A stretch of DNA of 64,000 bases from Planctomycetota bacterium. Lineage in GTDB: Bacteria; Planctomycetota; Phycisphaerae; Phycisphaerales; Phycisphaeraceae. Each line of letters begins with the position of its first letter. Position 1 is the first letter of the stretch. Below the pieces are notes generated by a model that saw only the letters and a list, made by a program, of their open reading frames with translations, was not told the origin of the DNA and ran no database searches. The stretch spans positions 1,860,001-1,924,000 of the forward strand of contig CP066225.1 of the NCBI GenBank assembly GCA_016350165.1, in the 5' to 3' direction. The position numbers and the translations under genes are program-made. Below are positions 17,898 through 26,480 of the stretch, one piece after another.

Positions 17898-18629
17898 TTA
17901 TTTACGACGACGTAGCAATGAGAGGCCGCCCAAGCCGAGCAGCGCGAGTGATGCTGGTTCTGGAATTGCAGTTGGGAAATTGATGACTGCGTTGTCATTG
18001 CTGACTGTGACAGAAAGATTGTCGAAGAAGAAATCGACATGATCTTCAGTATTTGATGCTGGACTATAAATCCTGATTTTAATACCAATACCTACGGTCT
18101 CTTCATTTGATAGGTCGGAGGCTAGAACGGTAACGCTATTACTGAAACTGACCCATCCATTATCAATATCATCACTACCTTCGGAGTAGATCAATCCATT
18201 TTCAATTGCTCCGGAAGCAACTGAGTCTACATATTTACCTTCAGCATCAACTTCACAAAACCAAAAGCGGAATCGATAATCATCGGTGGAAGAAAAATCA
18301 ATACCATCAACAGAAACAGAGATATTATCGTTTGCATTGAGGTTTGTTACATAAGCAACGGTAGCATTTGGCGTGCCGCCGATAGGTGACTCCTGAAGAT
18401 GCAAATATGATTCGCCTTCAGAAGCTTGAGTCACTGTAAGTGGATTAGTCCCATCGGTGCCTGTAAATTCACCTGTCTTCGCGCCAACCACCTTAATTTT
18501 ACCATAGGTATCAAAGTAGCCTGGGGCATTATTTTCCCAGCCATAAGTAGCGGTTATTGCAGCTGAAGAAGTTGCAGCAACACTCAATGTTGCAGCAACA
18601 CCTAAGAACGTTGTATTAACAAAATTCAT
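17898..18629 (-). CDS. PEP-CTERM exported protein
   Basis: 243-residue exported protein. Signal peptide MNFVNTTFLGVAATLSVAAT, then a beta-rich chain without a domain I recognise; segments such as DDYRFRFWFCEVDAEGKYV and VDFFFDNLSVTVS are typical of jelly-roll, carbohydrate-binding-like folds. Ends IPEPASLALLGLGGLSLLRR plus K. Start at ATG 18629, with AGGAGG eight bases upstream; a GTG at 18638 directly abuts the RBS and is less likely. Head of a run of three PEP-CTERM genes on the same strand (17898, 18970, 20282), each with its own leader and terminator, so they are probably independently expressed duplicates that have diverged. Confidence 0.82.
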   Translation of the reverse strand: MNFVNTTFLGVAATLSVAATSSAAITATYGWENNAPGYFDTYGKIKVVGAKTGEFTGTDGTNPLTVTQASEGESYLHLQESPIGGTPNATVAYVTNLNANDNISVSVDGIDFSSTDDYRFRFWFCEVDAEGKYVDSVASGAIENGLIYSEGSDDIDNGWVSFSNSVTVLASDLSNEETVGIGIKIRIYSPASNTEDHVDFFFDNLSVTVSNDNAVINFPTAIPEPASLALLGLGGLSLLRRRK

Positions 18630-18638
18630 TCTACTCAC

Positions 18639-18913
18639 CTCCTAGTACAGAGCTAACCAATCAGCCATTATCTGTCAGATAATAGAACACTGAACTATGA
18701 ACCAGTGTCGTAATCTATGGCATTAAACAAATCTAACGTTGCATTTCCTAAACTACATTTACGGAAACTGATTGATCACATCACCAACGTGACAATTTTC
18801 CGACAAGTAGTTTAGCCTGTTTTGCCATCGTGTCCACATTTCTATAAACGATTTGTATACAAATATTTATTTGCATTCACTATAGGTAAAATAGTTAAAG
18901 TACAGCATGCATA
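18639..18913. promoter_or_regulatory. Leader and promoter region of the 17898 PEP-CTERM gene
   Basis: Close to the gene, minus-strand complementary segments ATTATCTG-A-CAGATAAT (18670-18686) and ACACTG ... CAGTGT (18691-18712) could form two hairpins upstream of the RBS. The rest holds no gene. Role unknown. Confidence 0.4.
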
Positions 18914-18947
18914 CAAAAAAAGCTGCCACCGAAGTGACAGCTTTTAT
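18914..18947 (-). terminator. Terminator with UUCG loop after a PEP-CTERM gene
   Basis: In the minus transcript GCUGUCAC-UUCG-GUGGCAGC (one G-U pair) is followed by a U tract. C(UUCG)G is an exceptionally stable tetraloop. Confidence 0.9.
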
Positions 18948-18969
18948 AGTTCATATGTATATCGCGTAT

Positions 18970-19734
18970 TTATTTACGACGACGGAGCATTGCGAGGCCA
19001 CCTAGGCCGAGCAGTGCGAGTGAAGCTGGTTCTGGGATGGCTGCAACACGGATATTGTCGAATGCATATGCTTCTTCACCACCATTAAGTTTAGCAGTGA
19101 GAGTCAGTTTCAGCGAAGTCGCTCCTGGCGCAACCGTGACGCTCTTTGTGAAATCCTGTACTACATTCGTAAGCATAGTGTCGCCGATAAACGCCGGATC
19201 GTTCCAATCATAAGTGATTGCTTCCATTGCATATGTATGTGTAGCTTCTTCGTCGATGGTGATTGCGAAGAGCTCTTGCGCAGCACCATCATCAACACTG
19301 TAAGTCCAGTTTAGGAGGTCACTGCTAGCTTCAAAATCACCCATAGCACCCATCTCAATGGTGACATCCAAATCAGCTCCAGCCATTGCTGACACATCGA
19401 AATCAAACGTTACACTGACTTCATCTGAAATATCGTTATTGACTGTATCAACAACACCAAAAAAAGCATCAGCTTTGCTACTATCGTAGATACCAACCTT
19501 ATCACTTGCATTGTCTGCGGATTCATCCAACAAACTCCAAGGAGTGCTGGAGGTATCGTTAACATAAACACCCCAGCCATCGCCAGGACTGCTGAAAGTA
19601 TTCAAAGGGAATGATGCAGTGATAGTTGCATCATCAGAACCACCATCGAAATCCACAACTAGTTCAGCAGTGGAAACACTGGCCATGCCAAAAGCACAAG
19701 CAGCACCTAATAGCGTCGTCTTTGCGAAGTTCAT
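18970..19734 (-). CDS. PEP-CTERM exported protein
   Basis: 254-residue exported protein. Signal peptide MNFAKTTLLGAACAFGMASV, shared in style with the downstream paralogue at 17898. Mature part opens LVVDFDGGSDDATITASFPL and closes LTLTAKLNGGEEAYAFDNIRV, a jelly-roll-like ending in which the last strand before the anchor is 'FDNIRV' (compare FFDNLSV and HYDNLTI in the neighbours), so the fold family is probably common to these genes. C-terminus IPEPASLALLGLGGLAMLRR plus K. ATG 19734 has AGGAGG at ideal distance, directly behind a GCCCG / CGGGC hairpin. A strongly structured leader lies further upstream. Confidence 0.82.
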   Translation of the reverse strand: MNFAKTTLLGAACAFGMASVSTAELVVDFDGGSDDATITASFPLNTFSSPGDGWGVYVNDTSSTPWSLLDESADNASDKVGIYDSSKADAFFGVVDTVNNDISDEVSVTFDFDVSAMAGADLDVTIEMGAMGDFEASSDLLNWTYSVDDGAAQELFAITIDEEATHTYAMEAITYDWNDPAFIGDTMLTNVVQDFTKSVTVAPGATSLKLTLTAKLNGGEEAYAFDNIRVAAIPEPASLALLGLGGLAMLRRRK

Positions 19735-19750
19735 TCTGATCGCCTCCTAG

Positions 19751-19830
19751 CCCGAACGGGCTTTCGTGATTGATGTATCCGACAGGCGAGAACACATGTT
19801 CTCATGTAGGAGCCCTGTGTATGGATACAT
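19751..19830 (-). promoter_or_regulatory. Structured 5' leader upstream of a PEP-CTERM gene
   Basis: Nested complementary segments: ATGTATCC (19773-19780) with GGATACAT (19823-19830), ACAGG (19782-19786) with CCTGT (19814-19818), and GAGAAC (19788-19793) with GTTCTC (19798-19803). Three stacked stems of 8, 5 and 6 bp form one arm. A separate AGCCCG / CGGGCT hairpin (19749-19762) sits against the RBS. This could be a cis-regulatory RNA; no known riboswitch class is recognised. Confidence 0.45.
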
Positions 19831-20225
19831 GGCGTGAAGAAAGATATAGTCAAAAATAGAACTGCTCTTCATCATGTAAACGTCTGGAAAGAATCTCTCT
19901 TTTCTCTCCAAAAGATCATGTAGAAGTTACGAATGAGTCAAAACGTCTAAGTTCTAACCGAAAAAACGACGTGTCGGAAGACAGGGTTTTGCCTCACGAT
20001 GGCAAAAAATCATCATTTTCTAGTTTAAACAGAATAATACGAAGGTTCAATAAGATCCATGCAATCAGTACTGATAAAGCCACATTTTTATTTCCTCACT
20101 CATATGAGAATATATAACATACGCTTTCTACGCACGATACGCAGCCTTTTCGTAGATTATCAGGAGACATGGCTACGACTTGAAAGTGATTGAAATAACA
20201 AGAACGATGAATATGAATTTGAAGA
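19831..20225. other. Gene-free spacer
   Basis: About 395 bases with no gene. Contains TTTTGCC / GGCAAAA (19987-20007), a short hairpin with T/A flanks, possibly a transcription end or attenuator. Promoter for the 18970 gene should lie here; no clear hexamers. Confidence 0.45.
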
Positions 20226-20265
20226 ATAAAAAAAGCTGCCGCGTGAAGCGACAGCTTTTTATTTT
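20226..20265 (-). terminator. Terminator after a PEP-CTERM gene
   Basis: AAAAAAAGCTGCCGC / GCGACAGCTTTTT with a 5-nt loop. The single C-A mismatch on + becomes a G-U pair in the minus transcript. Confidence 0.9.
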
Positions 20266-20281
20266 TTTATGCGTCCTCACA

Positions 20282-20995
20282 TTATTTGCGACGACGGAGC
20301 ATTGCGAGGCCGCCGAGACCGAGCAGCGCGATGGATGCTGGCTCTGGAACAGCTGCGAGATCGTAGTCGAAGCCGATTGCCGGTGCATCGTAGTACTTGC
20401 TAGTTGCACCTGAACCTGCGATTGCGACGCCGACACCGTTCAGTGGATCTGCGATGCCATGGAAAGCGAGCTTGAGCTTGCCATCTGCTGCGGATGCTGC
20501 AAACTGTGCTGCTTCGTCTGCATTCATCTCAACGTTAAAGACCATGTCTTCACGAAGTTCTGGTGCGACAAAGGCGAACTGGCCCAGCTTCACTGAAGTT
20601 TCTTTTGCTTCGAGGGTTTCCCAGTCGAAATTGGTGTTGTGTGCGGTGAGGTCGAATTCATCGGAAACGAGATAGACTTCGACGTCGCCACTTTTTTGCC
20701 AAGGTGCGCTGTAGTCACCAGTTAAGCCAGCGACGTTGAGGCGGAAGTTGAAGCTGTCAACGACAATTGCTTTGCCAGAATCAGCACCAAAATCGAGATC
20801 CCACTCAGCTGCTGCCCATGAATCGTGTGCACCACCTTCAGCTTGGATGTTGAGGTAGTAATCTTTGTCTGATGGGCCACTGACTTTGTAGCTTTCATCT
20901 TTGACAACGTTTGTCATGTCCATTGTTGCTGCCATCGCAGGACCGGCGATCATGACAGCTGCACCGGTAGCGATTAGAAAAGCGTTGCGTCTCAC
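20282..20995 (-). CDS. PEP-CTERM exported protein
   Basis: 237-residue exported protein. The best start is GTG 20995, with AAGGAGCG just upstream and a compact signal peptide VRRNAFLIATGAAVMIAGPA. The ATG at 21070 would add 25 residues lacking export character. Mature part is beta-rich (AEWDLDFG, VDSFNFRLNVAGLTG, GDVEVYLVSDEFD) and resembles DNRLRE- or jelly-roll-type domains found in other PEP-CTERM proteins; this is only an impression. C-terminus VPEPASIALLGLGGLAMLRR plus K. Third of three same-strand PEP-CTERM genes. GATTGC / GCAATC segments in its leader (21049-21073) could form a hairpin. Confidence 0.82.
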   Translation of the reverse strand: MRRNAFLIATGAAVMIAGPAMAATMDMTNVVKDESYKVSGPSDKDYYLNIQAEGGAHDSWAAAEWDLDFGADSGKAIVVDSFNFRLNVAGLTGDYSAPWQKSGDVEVYLVSDEFDLTAHNTNFDWETLEAKETSVKLGQFAFVAPELREDMVFNVEMNADEAAQFAASAADGKLKLAFHGIADPLNGVGVAIAGSGATSKYYDAPAIGFDYDLAAVPEPASIALLGLGGLAMLRRRK

Positions 20996-21204
20996 TTTTC
21001 GCTCCTTAAAAAATAAATTGGAGTGTATGTGAAAATAGATTAATAAAGATTGCCTTACTGTTGCTAGCAATCCTTATCACCTCGGTATTATGGGGTATCA
21101 TACTATGTTATATAAGTATTGTCCTGTAGGTAGCCCAATATCATGTAGACAATTCCCCGAATACGCAAGATGTAGATGGCAAAGTGTTACAGCTCCCCTA
21201 AATT

Positions 21205-21237
21205 AAAAAAGCTGCCGCAAATAGCGGCAGCTTTGTT
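21205..21237 (-). terminator. Terminator after argG
   Basis: AAAAAAGCTGCCGC / GCGGCAGCTTT, perfect 8-bp core with a 5-nt loop. Nearly the same sequence as the terminators at 20226 and 18914. Confidence 0.9.
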
Positions 21238-21275
21238 TGTTTTAAATTGCTCGGCTTCAACAATTCTTCAAGGTC

Positions 21276-22511
21276 TTATACCTGAGGTTTATGCTTGAGG
21301 CCACGTACCTGCATTGGCAGACCGAAGAGGTCGATGAAGCCACGAGCTGCGGTGATGTCGTAGTTATCCATCGCGAAAGATGCGAGCTGCTCGTCATAAA
21401 GTGAGAGATCTGAGTTGGCCTTAGTTGCCAGTGCGCGACCCTTATATAGTTTGACTGAAACTGTGCCGGTGACGGTTTCGCTGGCTTTGTCCATGAAGGA
21501 TTGGATTGCTTCACGGAGTGGGTGGAACCATTGGCCGTAGTAAGTCAGTTCAGCGTAACGATTCGCGAGATTGAGTTTTTCGTGATAAAGATCACGCTCG
21601 ATGCAAAGCTGTTCGAGCGCTTTGTGTGCTTCGTAAAGGATTGTGCCACCTGGAGTTTCGTACACGCCACGTGACTTCATGCCGACGAGACGGTTTTCGA
21701 CGAGGACGGTTGTGCCGACTGCATGCTTGCCGCCGATTTCGTTGAGAAGTGCGATGAGATCGTGACCAGCCATCTTTTGACCGTTGACTGCGACTGGGTT
21801 GCCCTTGTCGAATTCGATTTCAACGTACTCAGCTTGGTCAGGAGCTTCTTCAACAGGAACACTCATGACGAGACAGTGCTTCCAATCTGGTTCTTGGTCA
21901 GGATGCTCGATTTCAGCACCTTCATGCGAAATGTGCCAAAGGTTGCGGTCACGTGAGTAGATTTTCTTCTTGGTCTGATCGATTGGGATGTTGTGCTTTT
22001 TAGCGTAATCGATCGCGGTTTCACGGTCAGTCAAGCCATCATTAATAAAGACAGGGTCTTTCCATGGGCTGATGATCTGAAGTTTTGGAGCCAGAGCACG
22101 AGCGGTCAGTTCGAAGCGAACCTGGTCGTTACCCTTACCAGTTGCACCGTGACCAACTGCGTCAGCACCGGTCTGCTCAGCAACCATAACCTGATACTTA
22201 GCGATCAGTGGGCGAGCAATGGATGTGCCGAGCATGTAGTCGGATTCATAGATCGCGTGTGAGCGGATCATTGGGAAGCAGTATTCTTCTGCAAACTCTT
22301 TGCGGAGATCTTTAACAACCACTTCATCAGCACCTGAAGCGTATGCTTTTTCTTCGATGCCTTTGAGTTCATCACCTTGACCAAGCTCAGCAGCGAAGCA
22401 AACCAGCTTCACGCCTGGGTAGCGTTCTTTGAGCCATGGAAGAATGATCGAAGTATCCAACCCGCCTGAGTAAGCGAGGACGATTTTCTTTGGATCGGAC
22501 TGATTTGCCAT
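21276..22511 (-). CDS. argG: Argininosuccinate synthase
   Basis: 411-residue cytoplasmic enzyme that joins citrulline and aspartate with ATP to give argininosuccinate, the penultimate step of arginine synthesis. The N-terminal ATP pyrophosphatase loop AYSGGLDTS is at residues 13-21; the nucleotide- and citrulline-contacting segment GHGATGKGNDQVRFE is near 120-134; the region SRGVYETPGG and the ELTYYGQWF segment follow. Length and motif order match the family exactly. AGGAATA precedes ATG 22511. Other arg genes are not in the window, so the pathway is dispersed. Followed by a strong terminator. Confidence 0.97.
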   Translation of the reverse strand: MANQSDPKKIVLAYSGGLDTSIILPWLKERYPGVKLVCFAAELGQGDELKGIEEKAYASGADEVVVKDLRKEFAEEYCFPMIRSHAIYESDYMLGTSIARPLIAKYQVMVAEQTGADAVGHGATGKGNDQVRFELTARALAPKLQIISPWKDPVFINDGLTDRETAIDYAKKHNIPIDQTKKKIYSRDRNLWHISHEGAEIEHPDQEPDWKHCLVMSVPVEEAPDQAEYVEIEFDKGNPVAVNGQKMAGHDLIALLNEIGGKHAVGTTVLVENRLVGMKSRGVYETPGGTILYEAHKALEQLCIERDLYHEKLNLANRYAELTYYGQWFHPLREAIQSFMDKASETVTGTVSVKLYKGRALATKANSDLSLYDEQLASFAMDNYDITAARGFIDLFGLPMQVRGLKHKPQV

Positions 22512-22711
22512 GATCTATTATTCCTGTACTGTGCCGACGTTAGGGTTGTCGACAGCTGTTTCTTTAGCTAAATATGTCCCTGATCACCCCTAAGCGCCAG
22601 TGAAGGCAGATGTGAAATCATAGCACAACCTGCGATTTGGGTGAACCTGACTCATACGGGGAGCCAAATTCTCCGCTGATCCCACCCCTAAAATCCACAC
22701 AATCAGAAAAG

Positions 22712-22744
22712 AAAAAGCTCGAGGGGGCTAAAGCCTCGAGCTTA
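22712..22744 (-). terminator. Terminator after the dockerin/PEP-CTERM propeller gene
   Basis: AAAAAGCTCGAGG / CCTCGAGCTT, 9-nt loop. It lies close to the second G/C-skew switch. Confidence 0.88.
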
Positions 22745-22784
22745 TATCAATACATATGATACGGATTATGTCACGTTAATTACA

Positions 22785-24674
22785 TCAAGCCGAACGACGG
22801 CTAAGCAATGCCAAACCGCTCAAACCAAGTAGGGCGAGTGATGTCGGCTCAGGGATTGATGTAAATGCAGCCTCAAGAGCAGCAAAATCTTTAGCTGAAA
22901 GAACAGCTGCGAAGCCATAATTACTTGAGAGCACATCAAGGTCGAGAAGGTTTACAGTGCCATCACCATTGAAGTCTCCGCCCTCCCAAGTTGCTGCAGA
23001 GCTATAGTTGCTAGAAAGTGCATCAAGATCCAGCAGATCAACGCTACCATTAAGGTCAGCATCACCAAAGACCGTACCCTTCAAAGCTTGAATCCAATGA
23101 GCGACATCATCAGCATCAACATCGTTGTCGCCATCAACGTCATACATCGCATCAGTTGAGTTACTGTTAACTGCACCAAAGAGTAGATCAATATCTGCAG
23201 CTTCGAGCATGCCGTTGTTATTAAAATCACCGAGCAAAGCTGCTGCGAGTTGGAAGAATTCGACCTGATCGCCCGTACCGTATAAACCAGTTGAAGCATC
23301 CGCATCAAGAGCGACAAGATCAAGTTGACCTGTTGTGAGATTCAGAGCATACCAGTCATGGTTATATGCCACGCCATCATTTGGACCATCTTTGTCGTAG
23401 AAATAAACAGTATTGGTATATGGATCGTAAGCTGAGTAGCGACCATCGGTCACAGAACTATCGTCATCAAGTGCACCAGATGTATCCAATGTCACAGGCG
23501 TTTGCCATGCACCAAAATCAATCAGGTTTTCATCGTCGTTATAACTATCGATTTCACGAACAATAACCTTTGGCTCGTGCTGCGGATCATTAAAGAAACC
23601 CGATTCCACAATCACGAGATTACCCGTCATTGGATCAACAAACACTTTGTCTGCAGTACCATCATTAGCAGTTGGATCTACCGTCGGATCATCATCCAGT
23701 GCAAATTGTGTTGGGTAGTCCGGACCACCGCCAACATTAAAGCCCTTGTACTTGTTCAATGAATTGTCAGCACCAGTCAGGTCGCCAATTTCAAAGAACG
23801 CAACATCATCGCCTTCTCCATCATCTTCAACAATCCAAAGGCCCTGCACACCATCTTTATTCACATAAGCAGCACCAACAATATCGCTGCTACCAGCAAC
23901 TTCACCAAGATCTGTGTTATATTCAAGATTCACAAGGCCGAGTTGCTTTGATTGCCACGACTCAGAAGTACCGCGGTTGTAACCACCCTCTTGGCCAGAT
24001 ACATTTGACTGTCCTGCTGTCGCGCTAACACGGTTCAATACACGGATCTGGTGATCCCCCGCAGCCGTCGTGTTATCATTTCTACCATCAATCAAGAGCA
24101 AGTTATTCTCATCAACGAACTCAAGATGCATATCTGTATAGTCACCATTTTCATCAGCAACTGCATTTGTACGTGCCACTTCGCCAATCTTGTTCACAAC
24201 ACCTGGCAAAGCTTGCGGATTAGTATGCTTGCTATCAAACAATGTGCTGCCAATACCATCAAACGCATCACTACCGTAGGTTGTGTAGTTCATGCCCCCA
24301 GCAACCCATTGGTTATATGCACTACTGAAATCAATTTTAAATAAGTCGATGTCGCCGGTAGTATCCTGATCGCCATCAATCTCAACTTCAACACCACCAG
24401 CTGTTCCAGAATCAAACGCAGCAATGTAAACATTACCTGTCGCCTTGTCGATCGTCATCGCATCTGGATCTTCCAAACCGCCGTTTTCAAAACCCAAAGT
24501 CACAGCAAACATAGGTGCTGTCATGTTTGTGGTGTCGTAGAAAACAACTGAGCTTGGAGCATCTGTGTGGTTCTTATTCACATCCAACACAGCCATAAAG
24601 CCGCCTGTAGGATTCGCCATCACTGGCGTTGCCATCACTGCCGTCAGCAACGTGCCTGCTGTAAGCTTTCTCAT
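22785..24674 (-). CDS. Dockerin-like, PEP-CTERM beta-propeller protein
   Basis: 629-residue exported protein. Start at Met 24674 rather than 24680, because AAGGA then sits six bases upstream. Signal peptide MRKLTAGTLLTAVMATPVMA. Residues about 25-490 are propeller-like: DPDAMTIDKATGNVYIAAFD, LWIVEDDGEGDD, KVFVDPMTGNLVIVES, YDPYTNTVYFYDKDG. Then come EF-hand/dockerin-type calcium loops: GDFNNNGMLEAADIDLL, DVDGDNDVDADDVAHW, GDADLNGSVDLLDLDAL and GDFNGDGTVNLLDLDVL. C-terminus IPEPTSLALLGLSGLALLSR. The last loops and anchor are shared almost word for word with the PstS-like protein at 26481, implying module exchange within the locus. Activity unknown; phosphatase-like or binding roles are open. 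Confidence 0.8.
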   Translation of the reverse strand: MRKLTAGTLLTAVMATPVMANPTGGFMAVLDVNKNHTDAPSSVVFYDTTNMTAPMFAVTLGFENGGLEDPDAMTIDKATGNVYIAAFDSGTAGGVEVEIDGDQDTTGDIDLFKIDFSSAYNQWVAGGMNYTTYGSDAFDGIGSTLFDSKHTNPQALPGVVNKIGEVARTNAVADENGDYTDMHLEFVDENNLLLIDGRNDNTTAAGDHQIRVLNRVSATAGQSNVSGQEGGYNRGTSESWQSKQLGLVNLEYNTDLGEVAGSSDIVGAAYVNKDGVQGLWIVEDDGEGDDVAFFEIGDLTGADNSLNKYKGFNVGGGPDYPTQFALDDDPTVDPTANDGTADKVFVDPMTGNLVIVESGFFNDPQHEPKVIVREIDSYNDDENLIDFGAWQTPVTLDTSGALDDDSSVTDGRYSAYDPYTNTVYFYDKDGPNDGVAYNHDWYALNLTTGQLDLVALDADASTGLYGTGDQVEFFQLAAALLGDFNNNGMLEAADIDLLFGAVNSNSTDAMYDVDGDNDVDADDVAHWIQALKGTVFGDADLNGSVDLLDLDALSSNYSSAATWEGGDFNGDGTVNLLDLDVLSSNYGFAAVLSAKDFAALEAAFTSIPEPTSLALLGLSGLALLSRRSA

Positions 24675-24719
24675 TTCCATTCCTTTTCAATATGTTTGTT
24701 CTAATCTTCGATTAGTTGA

Positions 24720-25700
24720 TTAATCAATTGTTGTATTCGAAGGAAAGTCTTTATCGTTGGTAAAGACTGCGTTTTTAACAATACTGTTCGTTGGAAAGTA
24801 TTTATTCAGATCAATGGCAACCTCTGCCGTCATCGACTCTGCATGCCCATCGTAAAATGAAGCATTCATCGTATTGCCGCCATGACGGAATGCGTGCTTA
24901 ATCGCGACATCCGTCAGAGAACCATCCGCATTAAACTGGAACGGATCGCCGCTTGAAGTAATCGCAGGCCCATAGATCATGAAATTGCCACCCTCGCGCT
25001 GCTTAATGAAGTAGTTGAATGTTCTCGCATCCATACCATTCACATAGCGAACACCATCCATCGCATAGACCTTCGATGAGTTTGAACCAACAAGGCTTAC
25101 ACGAGGCCCATAATTTCGAGGCAGTTCAATCGCATTCCTGACCAACTGTGTACCACTCATACCTATGTTCACGTTCTGAATTTCATCCTGAACAAAGTGA
25201 AATGCAGATGCAGCTGCATAACTGCCATAGCGAACATCTTCGATCAACATCCCACTAGGTAAACTGCCACCACCAAACACGCCGGTGTAGCTCTGATCAT
25301 TCTCAGGACAGGTCACATCTTGATTAAAAATTTGCCACATACGCTCATCGCGATCATCCGGCAAACCAAGCTCCATTCCCATCGTGGGTGAAACCCAGTC
25401 GAGATTTTGTACAGGCTCAGTCGCACGATCTTGAAAAGTATGTGCATTGTCATTCAATTCCCAACCTGATGTATTAGGCCCCGCTAGCCATTCATCATTA
25501 TTAGTCGTATAAATCGCCATACCTTGAGCATAACTTCTCAAATTCGCCAAACACATCGCACCTCTAGCCGTTCTTCTTGCCGCGCCAAGGGCTGGCAGTA
25601 AAATTCCGATTAGCAATGCAATGATCGATATGACTACTAGCAATTCAATTAATGTAAACCCTTTTAACCCATACCACCGCTGATCATGTTGTTTATTCAT
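24720..25700 (-). CDS. Pseudopilin-like protein
   Basis: 326-residue protein with leader MNKQHDQRWYGLKG, then [18 protein letters not shown], cut by prepilin peptidase before F with Glu at +5. Next helix ends [20 protein letters not shown], the family hallmark. C-terminal AFRHGGNTMNASFYDGHAES carries the H-x-GG ... DGH motif of the DUF1559-like group. RBS GGTGAG precedes ATG 25700. It stands between the propeller gene (stop 45 bases from this gene's end) and a small PEP-CTERM gene, same strand. The specific role is unknown; location suggests part of the same surface or secretion locus. Confidence 0.87.
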   Translation of the reverse strand: MNKQHDQRWYGLKGFTLIELLVVISIIALLIGILLPALGAARRTARGAMCLANLRSYAQGMAIYTTNNDEWLAGPNTSGWELNDNAHTFQDRATEPVQNLDWVSPTMGMELGLPDDRDERMWQIFNQDVTCPENDQSYTGVFGGGSLPSGMLIEDVRYGSYAAASAFHFVQDEIQNVNIGMSGTQLVRNAIELPRNYGPRVSLVGSNSSKVYAMDGVRYVNGMDARTFNYFIKQREGGNFMIYGPAITSSGDPFQFNADGSLTDVAIKHAFRHGGNTMNASFYDGHAESMTAEVAIDLNKYFPTNSIVKNAVFTNDKDFPSNTTID

Positions 25701-25745
25701 CTCACCAGTTCTCCATCATGATTAACATGCGCCCCACAACGAGGC

Positions 25746-25775
25746 GAACCTTTTTTATTTTTCAATAAAAGGTTG
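25746..25775 (-). terminator. Weak AT-rich hairpin between pseudopilin and PEP-CTERM genes
   Basis: AACCTTTT / AAAAGGTT with a 12-nt loop. It could end the 25814 transcript, though stability is low. Confidence 0.4.
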
Positions 25776-25813
25776 TATTCGCTTTCACAAATACAACCCA
25801 AGTAGTCAAATTT

Positions 25814-26407
25814 TTAAGCCTTACGACGACGAGCAATCAGAGCAATACCACCAAGACCGAGCAAAGCGACACTTGCTGGCTCTGGTATGACGATATTGAC
25901 CAATTCACCATTCACTGCAGCCTGGCCACTATTGAACATTGGAGCTTCTGCACCAGCAGCAACACTCAAAACAGCAATCACTTCAGTCATGCCGTTATCG
26001 ACCCATGCGTTACCGTTACCGAGAACAGTACCTGAACCTGAAAGTTCAGAGAATGAATCAACTGAGGTAGCAAAAGTTGCAGCTTCACCATCATTTGTGA
26101 AGAAGGTATCTGCAAATGTGAATGTCGCCAGCTTTGGAAACTCAATACCAGATTGGCTTACTAGCGATGTCGTACTGTTATTGATAAAAGCACCTGAGAA
26201 CGAAGCTTCGATTGAGCTGATATCAAAACCAGTATCATTGGTCAGACTAAAGTGATACACATCAACTGACACTGCCTGCAATGAACCATCAAAAGTTCCC
26301 AATCCTTCTGATACCAAACTGAATGAACCTGTAAGTGCTGCGTTTGCTGTTGTACCAGCTGTCGCTACGACTGCAGCAGCTGCCAAACATTTAAAAATTG
26401 ATTTCAT
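25814..26407 (-). CDS. Small PEP-CTERM exported protein
   Basis: 197-residue exported protein. Signal peptide MKSIFKCLAAAAVVATAGTT-ANA, then a short beta-rich domain (SFSLVSEGLGTFDGSLQ, VYHFSLTNDTGFDISSIEA) and IPEPASVALLGLGGIALIAR plus RRKA. RBS GGAGAG precedes ATG 26407. The mature domain is only about 150 residues, with no named family; VYHFSLTNDTG resembles the first strands of choice-of-anchor-type domains that close against the membrane anchor. It follows the PstS-like gene by 73 bases on the same strand, so the two may be co-transcribed. Confidence 0.8.
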   Translation of the reverse strand: MKSIFKCLAAAAVVATAGTTANAALTGSFSLVSEGLGTFDGSLQAVSVDVYHFSLTNDTGFDISSIEASFSGAFINNSTTSLVSQSGIEFPKLATFTFADTFFTNDGEAATFATSVDSFSELSGSGTVLGNGNAWVDNGMTEVIAVLSVAAGAEAPMFNSGQAAVNGELVNIVIPEPASVALLGLGGIALIARRRKA

Positions 26408-26480
26408 CGGTCTCTCCGTTTCTAAGAGTTGTGTCTAATTAAATATCTCTCCCCTACCAGCGGGGCTTGTAGTCATATCT

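Noticed and set aside
22785-24674. Assigning the propeller protein as phytase or PhoX phosphatase
   Set aside because: Blades are visible but no catalytic or calcium-cluster residues of either family could be matched.
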